In this document: positions 1 through 6,231 of the stretch, one piece after another
Layout of the letters: each line of letters begins with the position of its first letter
Position numbering within the stretch: position 1 is the first letter of the stretch
NCBI GenBank assembly: GCA_050258715.1
Contig: JBLMZH010000045.1
Location: 1 to 6,964 of the forward strand
Direction: 5' to 3'
Length of the DNA stretch: 6,964 bases
From: JBLMZH01 sp050258715
GTDB taxonomy: Bacteria; Patescibacteriota; Doudnabacteria; UBA920; O2-02-FULL-48-8
Position numbers and translations under genes: made by a program
Notes under the pieces: model-generated
Seen by the model: only the letters and a program-made list of their open reading frames with translations
Told to the model about the DNA's origin: nothing
Databases searched by the model: none

Positions 1-789
1 ACCGGCCCTACTGGCAGCGGAAAATCCACGACTTTGTACGCCGTGCTTTCGATTTTGAACACCAAGAGCATAAATATTTCGACCATTGAAGATCCGATCG
101 AATACCGCATTCCCGGGATCAATCAGATGCAGGTCAATCCCAAGATCGGCCTGACCTTTGCCGTCGGATTAAGAGCGCTTTTACGGCAAGATCCGAATGC
201 CATTATGATCGGGGAAATTCGCGACCAGGAAACCGCGGAAGAAGCCGTGCACGCCGCATTGACCGGCCACATCGTGGTTGCGACCCTGCACACCAACAAC
301 GCGGCCGGTGCCCTGCCCAGGCTTTTGGACATCGGAGTCGAGCCGTATTTGATCGCGTCAACCGTTAACGCCGTGGTCGGGCAGCGCCTGACCCGCTCGA
401 TCTGCCCTGATTGCCGAGAAGAATCCAGGATCGACGCGGAATTTGAAGAGACGCTCAAAAAAGATTTTAACGTCGAGCATTTGCTCGAGGTTTTAAAGCG
501 CGAGAAGTTCATTGACAAGCGCGTGACGAGCCTGACGGAACTGAAGTTCTTCAAGGGCGCGGGCTGCGAAAAATGTTCCAACACCGGGTACCGCGGCCGA
601 AAAGGGATTTTTGAGGTGCTGGAAGTTACACCCGAAATCCAAGATTTGATCTTAAAACACGCGCCGACTAGCCAGATCCAGGACAAAGCCTGCGACCAGG
701 GAATGGTTTTGATGTGGCAGGACGGGTTCATCAAAGCCCTGCAGGGATTCACGACGATTGAAGAGATATTGAGGGTAAGCAAGGAATAA
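1..789 (+). CDS. pilB: Type IV pilus extension ATPase PilB (GspE/PulE family), 5' end missing
   Basis: This is the C-terminal 262 residues of the hexameric cytoplasmic ATPase that powers pilin polymerisation; the gene begins upstream of the window and frame 1 is open from base 1. Visible in order: Walker A GPTGSGKST (fragment residues 2-10), Asp box STIEDPIEY (27-35), Walker B region LRQDPNAIMIGEIRD (61-75), His box TGHIVVATLHTNN (88-100), and a tetracysteine zinc site C135-x2-C138 and C189-x2-C192. The zinc site and the RQDPN Walker B context favour PilB/GspE over the retraction ATPase PilT. The 50 residues between the two Cys pairs look somewhat longer than in PilB proteins I recall. The end (GFTTIEEILRVSKE) is family-typical, so the C-terminus is complete. 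pilC lies next downstream, after an AT-rich repeat. GspE is the alternative name, but pilMNO nearby points to T4P. Confidence 0.95.
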   Translation, partial: TGPTGSGKSTTLYAVLSILNTKSINISTIEDPIEYRIPGINQMQVNPKIGLTFAVGLRALLRQDPNAIMIGEIRDQETAEEAVHAALTGHIVVATLHTNNAAGALPRLLDIGVEPYLIASTVNAVVGQRLTRSICPDCREESRIDAEFEETLKKDFNVEHLLEVLKREKFIDKRVTSLTELKFFKGAGCEKCSNTGYRGRKGIFEVLEVTPEIQDLILKHAPTSQIQDKACDQGMVLMWQDGFIKALQGFTTIEEILRVSKE

Positions 790-895
790 TTGAAGATTAA
801 AGATTGAAAATTAAAAATTTATTGAAAATTATTAATTAAATATTTCAATTTTCAATCTTCAATTAATCTTCAATCTTTAATTTTAAATCTTCAAT
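789..895. repeat. A/T-rich imperfect inverted repeat between pilB and pilC
   Basis: The pilB-pilC gap (790-904) holds 16 G/C in 115 bases. G occurs only before base 841 and C only after 840. All 24 bases of 789-812 are the reverse complement of 847-874 if one 4-nt insertion (860-863) is allowed: 800-812 pairs with 847-859 and 789-799 with 864-874, leaving a 34-nt loop. A second register pairs 789-806 with 871-880 plus 888-895. The unit AATCTTCAAT occurs at 854, 865 and 886 and its complement ATTGAAGATT at 789; ATTGAAAATT occurs at 803 and 821 with its complement at 847. The stem has few GC pairs and is not followed by a classic T-run, so it is not a clear intrinsic terminator. Function unknown; it could be a mobile or dispersed repeat, an mRNA processing or attenuation structure, or a slippage product. 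Confidence 0.85.
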
Positions 896-904
896 TTATT
901 ACTC

Positions 905-2119
905 ATGCCTGATTTTACATACGTTGCCAGGACCCAGGAGGGGACCACGGAAAAAAATACGGTCAATGCCGCCAATTTGCGGGCAGTGGCTGAAATTTTG
1001 CGCGCCAAGGGCATGATTCCGACTTCAATCAAGCCGGTCGCTTCAGGCTTTAATTTCAAAAAAAAGGTTTCGAATTTCGGCGGCGTGAAGCTCATCGACA
1101 AGATCACTTTTTTGAAGAACCTCGGGGTCATGATCAAGTCCGGGCTGCCGGTTTCCCGCGCCTTGGGCATTCTTTCCGAGCAGGCTTCGAACAAAAAATT
1201 CTCAGGCATCATCGCTGACATTACCAAGCAGGTCGAATCCGGAACTTCGCTGGCCGATGCCTTGGGCAAATATCCCGACGTTTTTTCCGCGATCTTCGTG
1301 AGCATGGTCAGGGTCGGAGAATCGTCAGGCAACCTGGAGGCGGACCTCAAATATCTTTCGGAGCAGATGCAGCGCGATTACGACATGATGTCCAAAGCCA
1401 AGGGTGCTCTGACTTATCCGATCATCGTGGCTTTCGCCTTGGTCATTGTCGGGTTTTTGATGTTCACGTTCGTTTTGCCGAAACTGACGGAAACCTTCAA
1501 GGATTTTGACGTCAAGCTGCCGCTGGTGACGAGAGTCATCATCGCCATCGTCGACGTATTCGCCAAGTACGGGGTGCTGATCATTCCGCTGTTCCTGCTT
1601 TCGATCGCCGGATTTTGGTGGTGGCGCAAGACGCCGTCGGGCAAGGTTGTGGTGCATAAGGCCGTGCTTTATTTCCCGGTATTCTCGGATATCGTCATCA
1701 AGATCAACACTGCCCGGTTTGTGCGCGTGCTTTCTTCTCTTTTAAAAAGCGGCATGCCGATAGTCGACGCATTGGAAGCTTCGGCCGACGTCGTGGGCAA
1801 CATTTATTTTAAGGAAGCCATCAAGAAAGCGGCGTCCAAAGTGCGCGTCGGCTCGCCGTTGGCCTCGGGATTTAAAAAACATCCGAAACTTTTCAGCAGC
1901 CTGGTCGTCCAAATGATGGAAGTGGGGGAGGAATCAGGGACGACCGACACCGTTCTGGCCCAGGTCGCAGAATTCTATGAGAGCGAAGTTGATTTGAAGA
2001 TGAAAAACCTGTCGTCGATAATCGAGCCGATGATTATGTGCATTGTCGGCGTTGCCGTCGGCTTCCTGGCCGTCGGCTTGATCACGCCAATTTACAGCAT
2101 AACCCAAAGCATCGGCTAA
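905..2119 (+). CDS. pilC: Type IV pilus inner-membrane platform protein PilC (GspF family)
   Basis: PilC is the polytopic membrane protein through which PilB drives pilin addition. The 404-residue length is normal for the family. The N-terminus MPDFTYVAR is the usual PilC/GspF opening, which supports the ATG at 905 although no Shine-Dalgarno sequence precedes it. Two T2SF domains are visible: the first around residues 69-191 (FLKNLGVMIKSGLPVSRAL, signature VGESSG at 137-142) and the second around 272-395 (RVLSSLLKSGMPIVDAL, signature VGEESG at 340-345). Predicted TM segments lie near 171-191, 222-240 and 373-395, with the expected GALTYP and IIEPMIM motifs. The start codon sits 9 nt after the last repeat unit of the AT-rich inverted repeat, so that structure could affect its translation (inference). 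No internal disruption is seen. Confidence 0.97.
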   Translation: MPDFTYVARTQEGTTEKNTVNAANLRAVAEILRAKGMIPTSIKPVASGFNFKKKVSNFGGVKLIDKITFLKNLGVMIKSGLPVSRALGILSEQASNKKFSGIIADITKQVESGTSLADALGKYPDVFSAIFVSMVRVGESSGNLEADLKYLSEQMQRDYDMMSKAKGALTYPIIVAFALVIVGFLMFTFVLPKLTETFKDFDVKLPLVTRVIIAIVDVFAKYGVLIIPLFLLSIAGFWWWRKTPSGKVVVHKAVLYFPVFSDIVIKINTARFVRVLSSLLKSGMPIVDALEASADVVGNIYFKEAIKKAASKVRVGSPLASGFKKHPKLFSSLVVQMMEVGEESGTTDTVLAQVAEFYESEVDLKMKNLSSIIEPMIMCIVGVAVGFLAVGLITPIYSITQSIG

Positions 2120-2133
2120 AAAATATTTTGCTA

Positions 2134-2532
2134 ATGCAAATCAGAACAAAAATCGGAAAGCAGGAAGGGACTTCCCTGATCGAAGTTCTGATTTTGCTGT
2201 TTTTGATCGCGTCCATGCTCGTCCTTTACGGCGCCGCGGTGAACACTTTGACCATGAGCAAGCGCTTAAGGAATGAGAATTACGCCTACCACATCGCCAA
2301 CAAGCAGATGGAAGAGCTCAGGGAGCAAAATGTCACGGCTCTTCCGGCTTCGGGGACGATCACTGACCCGATGCTGGCCAACATTCCTTCTTCCTCTGGT
2401 GATTTTACCGTTACCAATCACGGGGTTTTTACCGGGCTTAAGGAGCTGACCGTGACTGTCAGCTGGAACGACGGCCGGGCCAGGCAAATTCAGCTGAAAA
2501 GCGTGGCCGGAAGCGGGGGGATCAATCCATGA
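2134..2532 (+). CDS. PilV-like minor type IV prepilin with Thr at mature position 1
   Basis: A 132-residue protein with a class III prepilin signal. The 12-residue basic leader ends in KQEG, followed by T-S-L-I-E and a hydrophobic stretch to about residue 36. Gly at -1 and Glu at +5 (E17) are conserved, but mature residue 1 is Thr instead of the usual Phe/Met. After the TM helix come an amphipathic helix (NYAYHIANKQMEELREQN) and a short beta-rich domain ending in VTVSWNDGRARQIQL, the usual PilV/GspI-like layout. The ATG at 2134 gives a normal leader; the same frame is open back into pilC, so earlier starts would add a long unlikely leader, and TTG at 2128 would add two residues. The gene starts 14 nt after pilC without a clear Shine-Dalgarno sequence and overlaps the next prepilin gene by 4 nt (ATGA). 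It probably acts in the pilus priming or tip complex (inference). Confidence 0.88.
   Translation: MQIRTKIGKQEGTSLIEVLILLFLIASMLVLYGAAVNTLTMSKRLRNENYAYHIANKQMEELREQNVTALPASGTITDPMLANIPSSSGDFTVTNHGVFTGLKELTVTVSWNDGRARQIQLKSVAGSGGINP
2515..2520 (+). promoter_or_regulatory. G-run Shine-Dalgarno-like site for the PilW-like gene
   Basis: Six consecutive G residues end 8 nt before the ATG at 2529. They can pair with a CCUCC-type anti-SD only partly, but the spacing is right, and they lie inside the upstream prepilin gene that overlaps by ATGA. Weak call. Confidence 0.4.
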
Positions 2533-3089
2533 GGATTTTTAAGGCGCCTTTTAAAAGCCGCGGGTTTACTTTGATCGAGACAGTGGTGGTGACGGCCATT
2601 CTGGGTTTGCTTTCCATCGTTATCGTCGACCTGATCATCGGCCAATACCGGATGTATCAGATCGAATATTCCGAGCTTCAGGTTCAGCAGGAAACCAGAG
2701 CCTCCTTGGACGAAATCGACAATCAGGTCAGGGCGGCAATGGAAGTGGTCCCGGACTTTGATATTTATACGGCAGGCACCAATACATTGATTCTTAAAAT
2801 CCAGTCCATCAATCCCGCTAACCAGCTTATTCCCGGAACCTATGACCATGTTATTTTTAGGCTTGATGGCAGTTCGCTGATGAGAACGATCGTTCCTGAT
2901 CCGACGAGCAACCGCGTGGCGCAGGAAAGGTCGCTTGCTAACGGTGTAACCAACCTCGTCTTTACGTATAACAGTTCCGAATTCGATCAAATTTCCGAGG
3001 TCGCAACCGAGCTTTCGGTTTTTCACGACAACCACTATCAGGCCCGCAGCCTGACTGCCACTTCAAGGGCCAGGCTAAGGAACCATTAA
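2529..3089 (+). CDS. PilW-like minor type IV prepilin
   Basis: A 186-residue protein with a textbook prepilin signal: 12-residue basic leader ending KSRG, then F-T-L-I-E (Glu +5 at residue 17) and a hydrophobic helix TVVVTAILGLLSIVIVDLII. The helix is followed by QYRMYQIEYSELQVQQETRASLDEIDNQVRAA, the PilW/GspJ-like pattern, and a C-terminal beta domain with D-x-I-x-F-R-L-D (VIFRLDGSSLMR) and a late LTATSRARLRN stretch typical of J-type pseudopilins. The prepilin peptidase should cut after G12. The start overlaps the preceding stop (ATGA) and has a G-run SD-like site, suggesting coupled translation with the PilV-like partner. Its likely role is a minor pilin of the initiation complex. A T2SS GspJ is the alternative, less likely with pilMNO downstream. 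No cysteines are present. Confidence 0.92.
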   Translation: MRIFKAPFKSRGFTLIETVVVTAILGLLSIVIVDLIIGQYRMYQIEYSELQVQQETRASLDEIDNQVRAAMEVVPDFDIYTAGTNTLILKIQSINPANQLIPGTYDHVIFRLDGSSLMRTIVPDPTSNRVAQERSLANGVTNLVFTYNSSEFDQISEVATELSVFHDNHYQARSLTATSRARLRNH

Positions 3090-3115
3090 ATTCGTTTTGA
3101 GGCCCGAAAAATATT

Positions 3116-4507
3116 GTGATAACTAAGCCAGACAAAAAAAATTTGCAGTCAGGCCAGATCATAATCTTTGGGATGATCTTCAGTCTCATTGTTTTGATGA
3201 TGATCTCAGCCTTAATTGAGTACGCCGGAATTCAAACCAGGTCGCACCGCACTGCTATCCTGAACATTCAGGCGTTAAATCTGGCTGAAGCGGGCATTGA
3301 GCGCACCATCTGGAAAATGAACAACCAGATAGGGTATGCGGGCGAAAGCAACACGGCCTTTGGACCAGGCACTTACAACATCACGATTTCCAATTTAAGT
3401 TCCAACAGCAAGCTCATCAAATCCGAGGCTTTTATTCCGAATGCCGCTAATCCTAAGACCAAGCGCACGGTTCAGGTCACGGTCGTAATTGGAACCACGA
3501 ACTTAGGATTCAATTATGGCGTGCAGGTCGGGGCCGGGGGCCTTGAGATGAGCGGGTCGTCCGCGGTTTTGGGCAATGTTTATTCGAACGGCGATATTAT
3601 CGGACAGAACCCCGCCAGCATTCAGGGAACCGCGATTGCGGCCGGGCCAACGGGAAAGATCTCGAACATGACAGTGCTTGGCAGCAGCTACTCGCATTCG
3701 ATTGAAAATTCCACGGTCGCGGGAAGAGCCGATCATTTTACCATGACCCGGACGGATGTCGCGGGCGACGCTTCGGTTTCTCAAATGGTCGGGCCGTGCA
3801 CGGTCGGGGGGAGTGCCGCGTTTGACACGAATTCCGGCTGCAGCATCAGCGGATCGCAATTTACTCCCAATGACAGCATCCCGCCGGACCCGACGCCAAT
3901 TCCGCTCCCCATAAGCTACGACCAAATCGACACCTGGGAAACGGACGCCGCTGCCGGCGGTACGATCGGAACTTTAAGCTATTCGTCAGGAACCAGGACC
4001 TTGGGCCCCAAGAAGATCACGGGAGATTTGGTATTGACCAACACCGCTGAGCTGGTGGTTCAGGGAACGATCTGGGTTACAGGCCGCATAATCTTAAACA
4101 ACAGCGCGGTCGTAAGGCTTGATCCCAATTACGGCGGTTTAAGCGGCCTTTTGATTGCTGGAACCAGGGGCAACACCTCCGACGGCTACATTGAAGTCAC
4201 GAACTCGGTTCGGATCCTGGGGTCGGGAGCGGAAGGCAGCTATATGATGCTGCTTTCGGAGCACGCCGGGACATCAAACATCGCGATTAAGACTTCCAAC
4301 TCGGGCACGGCAGCCATTCTTTACGCGGGCGACGGATTGATCGAGGTCAATAATTTTGCCGCGCTCAAGGAAATCACCGGGTACAAGCTTCGCTTAAACA
4401 ACAACGTCAGCATCAGTTATGAAAGCGGGCTTGCCAACACTTTGTTTACGTCGGGGCCGGGCGGGGGATGGGAAATGCTCGACCGCAGCTGGCAGCTGAT
4501 AAAATAA
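3116..4507 (+). CDS. Large PilX-like pilin with beta-helix-like C-terminal passenger, candidate pilus-tip adhesin
   Basis: A 463-residue protein. GTG at 3116 is the first standard start after the in-frame TGA at 3098-3100; GAGG at 3099-3102 is a distant SD candidate. A 13-residue leader ends in SG, followed by a hydrophobic segment (14-36). This resembles a prepilin signal, but residue +1 is Gln and +5 is Phe, so Glu5 is missing, as in PilX/GspK-type subunits. LNLAEAGIERTIWKMN (54-69) matches the PilX N-terminal signature. Residues about 140-250 hold short Gly-spaced beta motifs (GNVYSNGDIIG, SIQGTAI, VAGDASV) and the only two cysteines (228, 242). A Pro-rich linker (250-266) follows, then a second beta-rich region (300-436) with alternating hydrophobics (GDLVLTNTAELVVQGTIWV), ending in FTSGPGGGW and a final Trp motif. 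The passenger looks like a right-handed beta-helix, a fold common in adhesins (inference). The gene lies between the minor pilins and pilM. Confidence 0.85.
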   Translation: MITKPDKKNLQSGQIIIFGMIFSLIVLMMISALIEYAGIQTRSHRTAILNIQALNLAEAGIERTIWKMNNQIGYAGESNTAFGPGTYNITISNLSSNSKLIKSEAFIPNAANPKTKRTVQVTVVIGTTNLGFNYGVQVGAGGLEMSGSSAVLGNVYSNGDIIGQNPASIQGTAIAAGPTGKISNMTVLGSSYSHSIENSTVAGRADHFTMTRTDVAGDASVSQMVGPCTVGGSAAFDTNSGCSISGSQFTPNDSIPPDPTPIPLPISYDQIDTWETDAAAGGTIGTLSYSSGTRTLGPKKITGDLVLTNTAELVVQGTIWVTGRIILNNSAVVRLDPNYGGLSGLLIAGTRGNTSDGYIEVTNSVRILGSGAEGSYMMLLSEHAGTSNIAIKTSNSGTAAILYAGDGLIEVNNFAALKEITGYKLRLNNNVSISYESGLANTLFTSGPGGGWEMLDRSWQLIK

Positions 4508-4519
4508 ATTTCGTTCAAA

Positions 4520-4548
4520 TTGTTCTTTTAGGCGATTCGTGGTATAAT
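4520..4548 (+). promoter_or_regulatory. Predicted sigma70-type promoter for pilMNO (extended -10)
   Basis: A perfect -10 box TATAAT (4543-4548) is preceded by TG one base upstream (4540-4541), forming an extended -10. A 17-bp spacer separates it from a weak -35 TTGTTC (4520-4525, three of six consensus positions). Transcription would start near 4555, giving a leader of about 30 nt before pilM at 4584. It lies in the only non-coding gap between the PilX-like gene and pilM. Confidence 0.72.
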
Positions 4549-4583
4549 ATAAGTACAAATTTTCCTGAAGAAACAAAAATTCG

Positions 4584-5675
4584 ATGATAAGGTTGTTTTC
4601 AGAAAAAAAAATAAAGGCTTTCGGCCTTGATGTTTCCGACATTTCGATCAAGGTCATGCAGCTCGATCCAAGAAAGGACGGGTTTTTTCCCGTGGCTTAT
4701 GCCAATTCCGGGATTGCCAGCAACATCATCGTCAATCATTTGATCGCGCATGAGGACAAGCTCGCGGAAGCCATTCAGCGCGCGGTGGCCATGGCCCGGC
4801 ATGTCAACACCAAATATGTCGTTGCCAACGTGCCGGAAGCCAAGTCGTTCGTCCGCATTCTCAAATTGCCCAGGATGAGCGATTCCGAACTGGAAGGCTC
4901 TATCCCTTGGGAATTGGAACAGGATATTCCCGTGCCTATCGATCAGGTCTATCTGGACTGGCAGGTCATCAAGCAGGACAAGGAAAATTCCCACGTTTTG
5001 GTTACGGCCACGCCCAGGGATTACGTTGATTCGCTGGTGGAAAGCATCAAGATGGCCGGCTTGTCTCCCGTGGCTTTGGAACTTGAGTCGCAGGCTTCGG
5101 GGCGCGCGCTCATCGGCAAGGACGATCAGAACGAAGCCGTGCTTATTCTCGATATGTCGGTAGCGCAAACAAGTTTCATCATTGTCGTGTATAACGGGCT
5201 GTTGGAATACACTTCAAGCATTCCGATTGCGGGCAACGCCTTCACCGAAAGCATTGCTAGGAACCTCGGCATTTCGGCCGGGGAGGCGGAAAAGATCAAG
5301 CGCGAGGCCGGGCTTATCGGCGAGAGCAAGTACGGGAACGTTCGCCAGGCCATGCTTCCCATTTTGGACAACATAGTGGACGAGATAAAAAATGTCGTTC
5401 GCTTTTACAACGACCACACTTCTTTTGACAAGCAGATCACCAAAGTCTACCTTTCGGGCGGAACCGCCAAGCTTGCGGGCGTGGTTGATTACATTTCGGC
5501 CCGGCTGAATTTGGGCGCGGGCAAGCCGCTTGGCCGCGTCGCGCTCGGCAATCCCTGGACCAACGTCTGCACCGAAAGCAGCATGAAAAATTTGCCGATG
5601 TCCAAGGAAGACGGGCTTGAGTATACCACCGCCATCGGATTGGCATTAAGGGGAACGCAATATGAAATCAATTAA
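4584..5675 (+). CDS. pilM: Type IV pilus assembly protein PilM (actin-like ATPase)
   Basis: PilM is the cytoplasmic FtsA/actin-like protein that binds the N-terminal tail of PilN and links the alignment complex to the motor. The 363-residue length is normal. Visible: phosphate-1 region FGLDVSDISIKVMQL (13-27), the SHS2-type insertion beginning near ANVPEAKSFVRILKLP (81-96) with PWELEQDIPVPIDQVYLDW (108-126), phosphate-2 region LILDMSVAQTSFIIV (187-201), and adenosine motif VYLSGGTAKLAGV (288-300). In phosphate-2 the usual D-I-G is D-M-S (190-192), so the glycine is replaced. The start is fixed by an in-frame TGA at 4566-4568; no strong Shine-Dalgarno sequence is present. It follows a predicted promoter and overlaps pilN by 14 nt. 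Confidence 0.96.
   Translation: MIRLFSEKKIKAFGLDVSDISIKVMQLDPRKDGFFPVAYANSGIASNIIVNHLIAHEDKLAEAIQRAVAMARHVNTKYVVANVPEAKSFVRILKLPRMSDSELEGSIPWELEQDIPVPIDQVYLDWQVIKQDKENSHVLVTATPRDYVDSLVESIKMAGLSPVALELESQASGRALIGKDDQNEAVLILDMSVAQTSFIIVVYNGLLEYTSSIPIAGNAFTESIARNLGISAGEAEKIKREAGLIGESKYGNVRQAMLPILDNIVDEIKNVVRFYNDHTSFDKQITKVYLSGGTAKLAGVVDYISARLNLGAGKPLGRVALGNPWTNVCTESSMKNLPMSKEDGLEYTTAIGLALRGTQYEIN
5648..5653 (+). promoter_or_regulatory. Shine-Dalgarno site of pilN, inside pilM
   Basis: AAGGGG ends 8 nt before the ATG at 5662 and lies within the pilM coding sequence. It supports this overlapping start, which also places the conserved INLLP motif at residues 4-8. Confidence 0.65.
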
Positions 5676-6231
5676 CCTTCTCCCCAAACCGGTATCCCGC
5701 GAGCTGATGCTCGATGTTATCGGCAGGCAAATGCTGGCCTTTTGGGTCAGGGCCCTGCTTTTGATGGCTTTGTTCTTCCTCCTTTCTTTGGGCACCATAT
5801 TTTACTTGCAGTCAGAAATTTCGAGCACTGACAAAACGATAAATGAGCAGAAGGCGACCTTGTCCTCTTCCAACACCAAGGATCTGGAGAACCGCGTTAA
5901 GGCGTTAAACAAGAGTATTTCCAACCTTAAAACTTTCGAGAACCAGCATTATTACTGGTCGGTCGTGCTCATTGAGATTGCCAAGATAATGCCGAATGAC
6001 ATTGAGGTCGACTCGATCACTCTGGACCGCGCTGCCAACCGCATTGACATTGCGGGAAGAGCCAAGACCCGCGACAGCGCCATGCTTTTCTACGCCGCGG
6101 TCAAAAAATCGCCGATGTTCAAGGATATTAATTTTCCGTTAAAGAATTTGGAACGGGCCAAGGACTCTGACTTTGCCTTTACTTTTTACCTCAAGCCTGA
6201 GGAGATGAAAAAGAATGAAGCCGCTAACTAA
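5662..6231 (+). CDS. pilN: Type IV pilus alignment protein PilN
   Basis: PilN is a bitopic inner-membrane protein that bridges cytoplasmic PilM and periplasmic (or extracytoplasmic) PilO. The N-terminal MKSINLLP contains the conserved INLLP motif that inserts into PilM. It is followed by a single TM helix (about 29-49), a coiled-coil stretch (51-93, ISSTDKTINEQKATL onwards) and a ferredoxin-like domain (97-177, with MPNDIEVDSITLD and a late FTFYL strand). The 189-residue length is typical. The start lies inside pilM with a good Shine-Dalgarno sequence, and the end overlaps pilO by 17 nt, so the three proteins are probably made in coupled fashion. GspL-type proteins are the T2SS counterpart, but there the PilM and PilN parts are fused; here they are separate, as in T4P. 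Confidence 0.94.
   Translation: MKSINLLPKPVSRELMLDVIGRQMLAFWVRALLLMALFFLLSLGTIFYLQSEISSTDKTINEQKATLSSSNTKDLENRVKALNKSISNLKTFENQHYYWSVVLIEIAKIMPNDIEVDSITLDRAANRIDIAGRAKTRDSAMLFYAAVKKSPMFKDINFPLKNLERAKDSDFAFTFYLKPEEMKKNEAAN
6200..6204 (+). promoter_or_regulatory. Shine-Dalgarno site of pilO, inside pilN
   Basis: AGGAG ends 10 nt before the ATG at 6215. The ATG at 6205 is in the pilN frame and not a competing start. The site supports a pilO start that overlaps pilN. Confidence 0.7.

Noticed and set aside
123..782. Long minus-strand ORF (219 codons) opposite pilB
   Set aside because: It is fully antisense to a conserved ATPase, its translation is low-complexity with no recognisable domain, and the plus frame explains the sequence completely.
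1..789. PilT retraction ATPase instead of PilB
   Set aside because: The tetracysteine zinc motif and RQDPN-type Walker B context, plus the pilC neighbour, match PilB/GspE.
789..874. Intrinsic terminator after pilB
   Set aside because: The stem is almost all A/T and has no following U-tract; pilC continues in the same direction.
854..895. Three AATCTTCAAT copies as a CRISPR-like array
   Set aside because: Units are 10 nt, spacings are 1 and 11 nt, and there are no unique spacers; the copies belong to the inverted repeat.
2038..2133. N-terminal extension of the PilV-like protein into pilC
   Set aside because: It would add 32 Arg-rich residues before the prepilin leader; the ATG at 2134 gives a normal 12-residue leader.
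2530..2532. UGA recoding as glycine (Absconditabacteria/Gracilibacteria code)
   Set aside because: Reading TGA here as Gly would fuse past a clear ATGA junction, and no in-frame TGA interrupts any conserved gene in the window.
2490..3035. Minus-strand ORF (181 codons) opposite the PilW-like gene
   Set aside because: The opposite strand encodes a clear prepilin with the G|FTLIE signal and an ATGA-coupled start.
3503..3925. Minus-strand ORF (140 codons) opposite the PilX-like gene
   Set aside because: Arg-rich reverse-frame translation without domain features; the plus frame is open for 463 codons.
4599..5168. Minus-strand ORF (189 codons) opposite pilM
   Set aside because: Shadow of pilM; the translation is rich in Arg/His/Gly typical of reverse-frame artefacts and has no start context or neighbour support.
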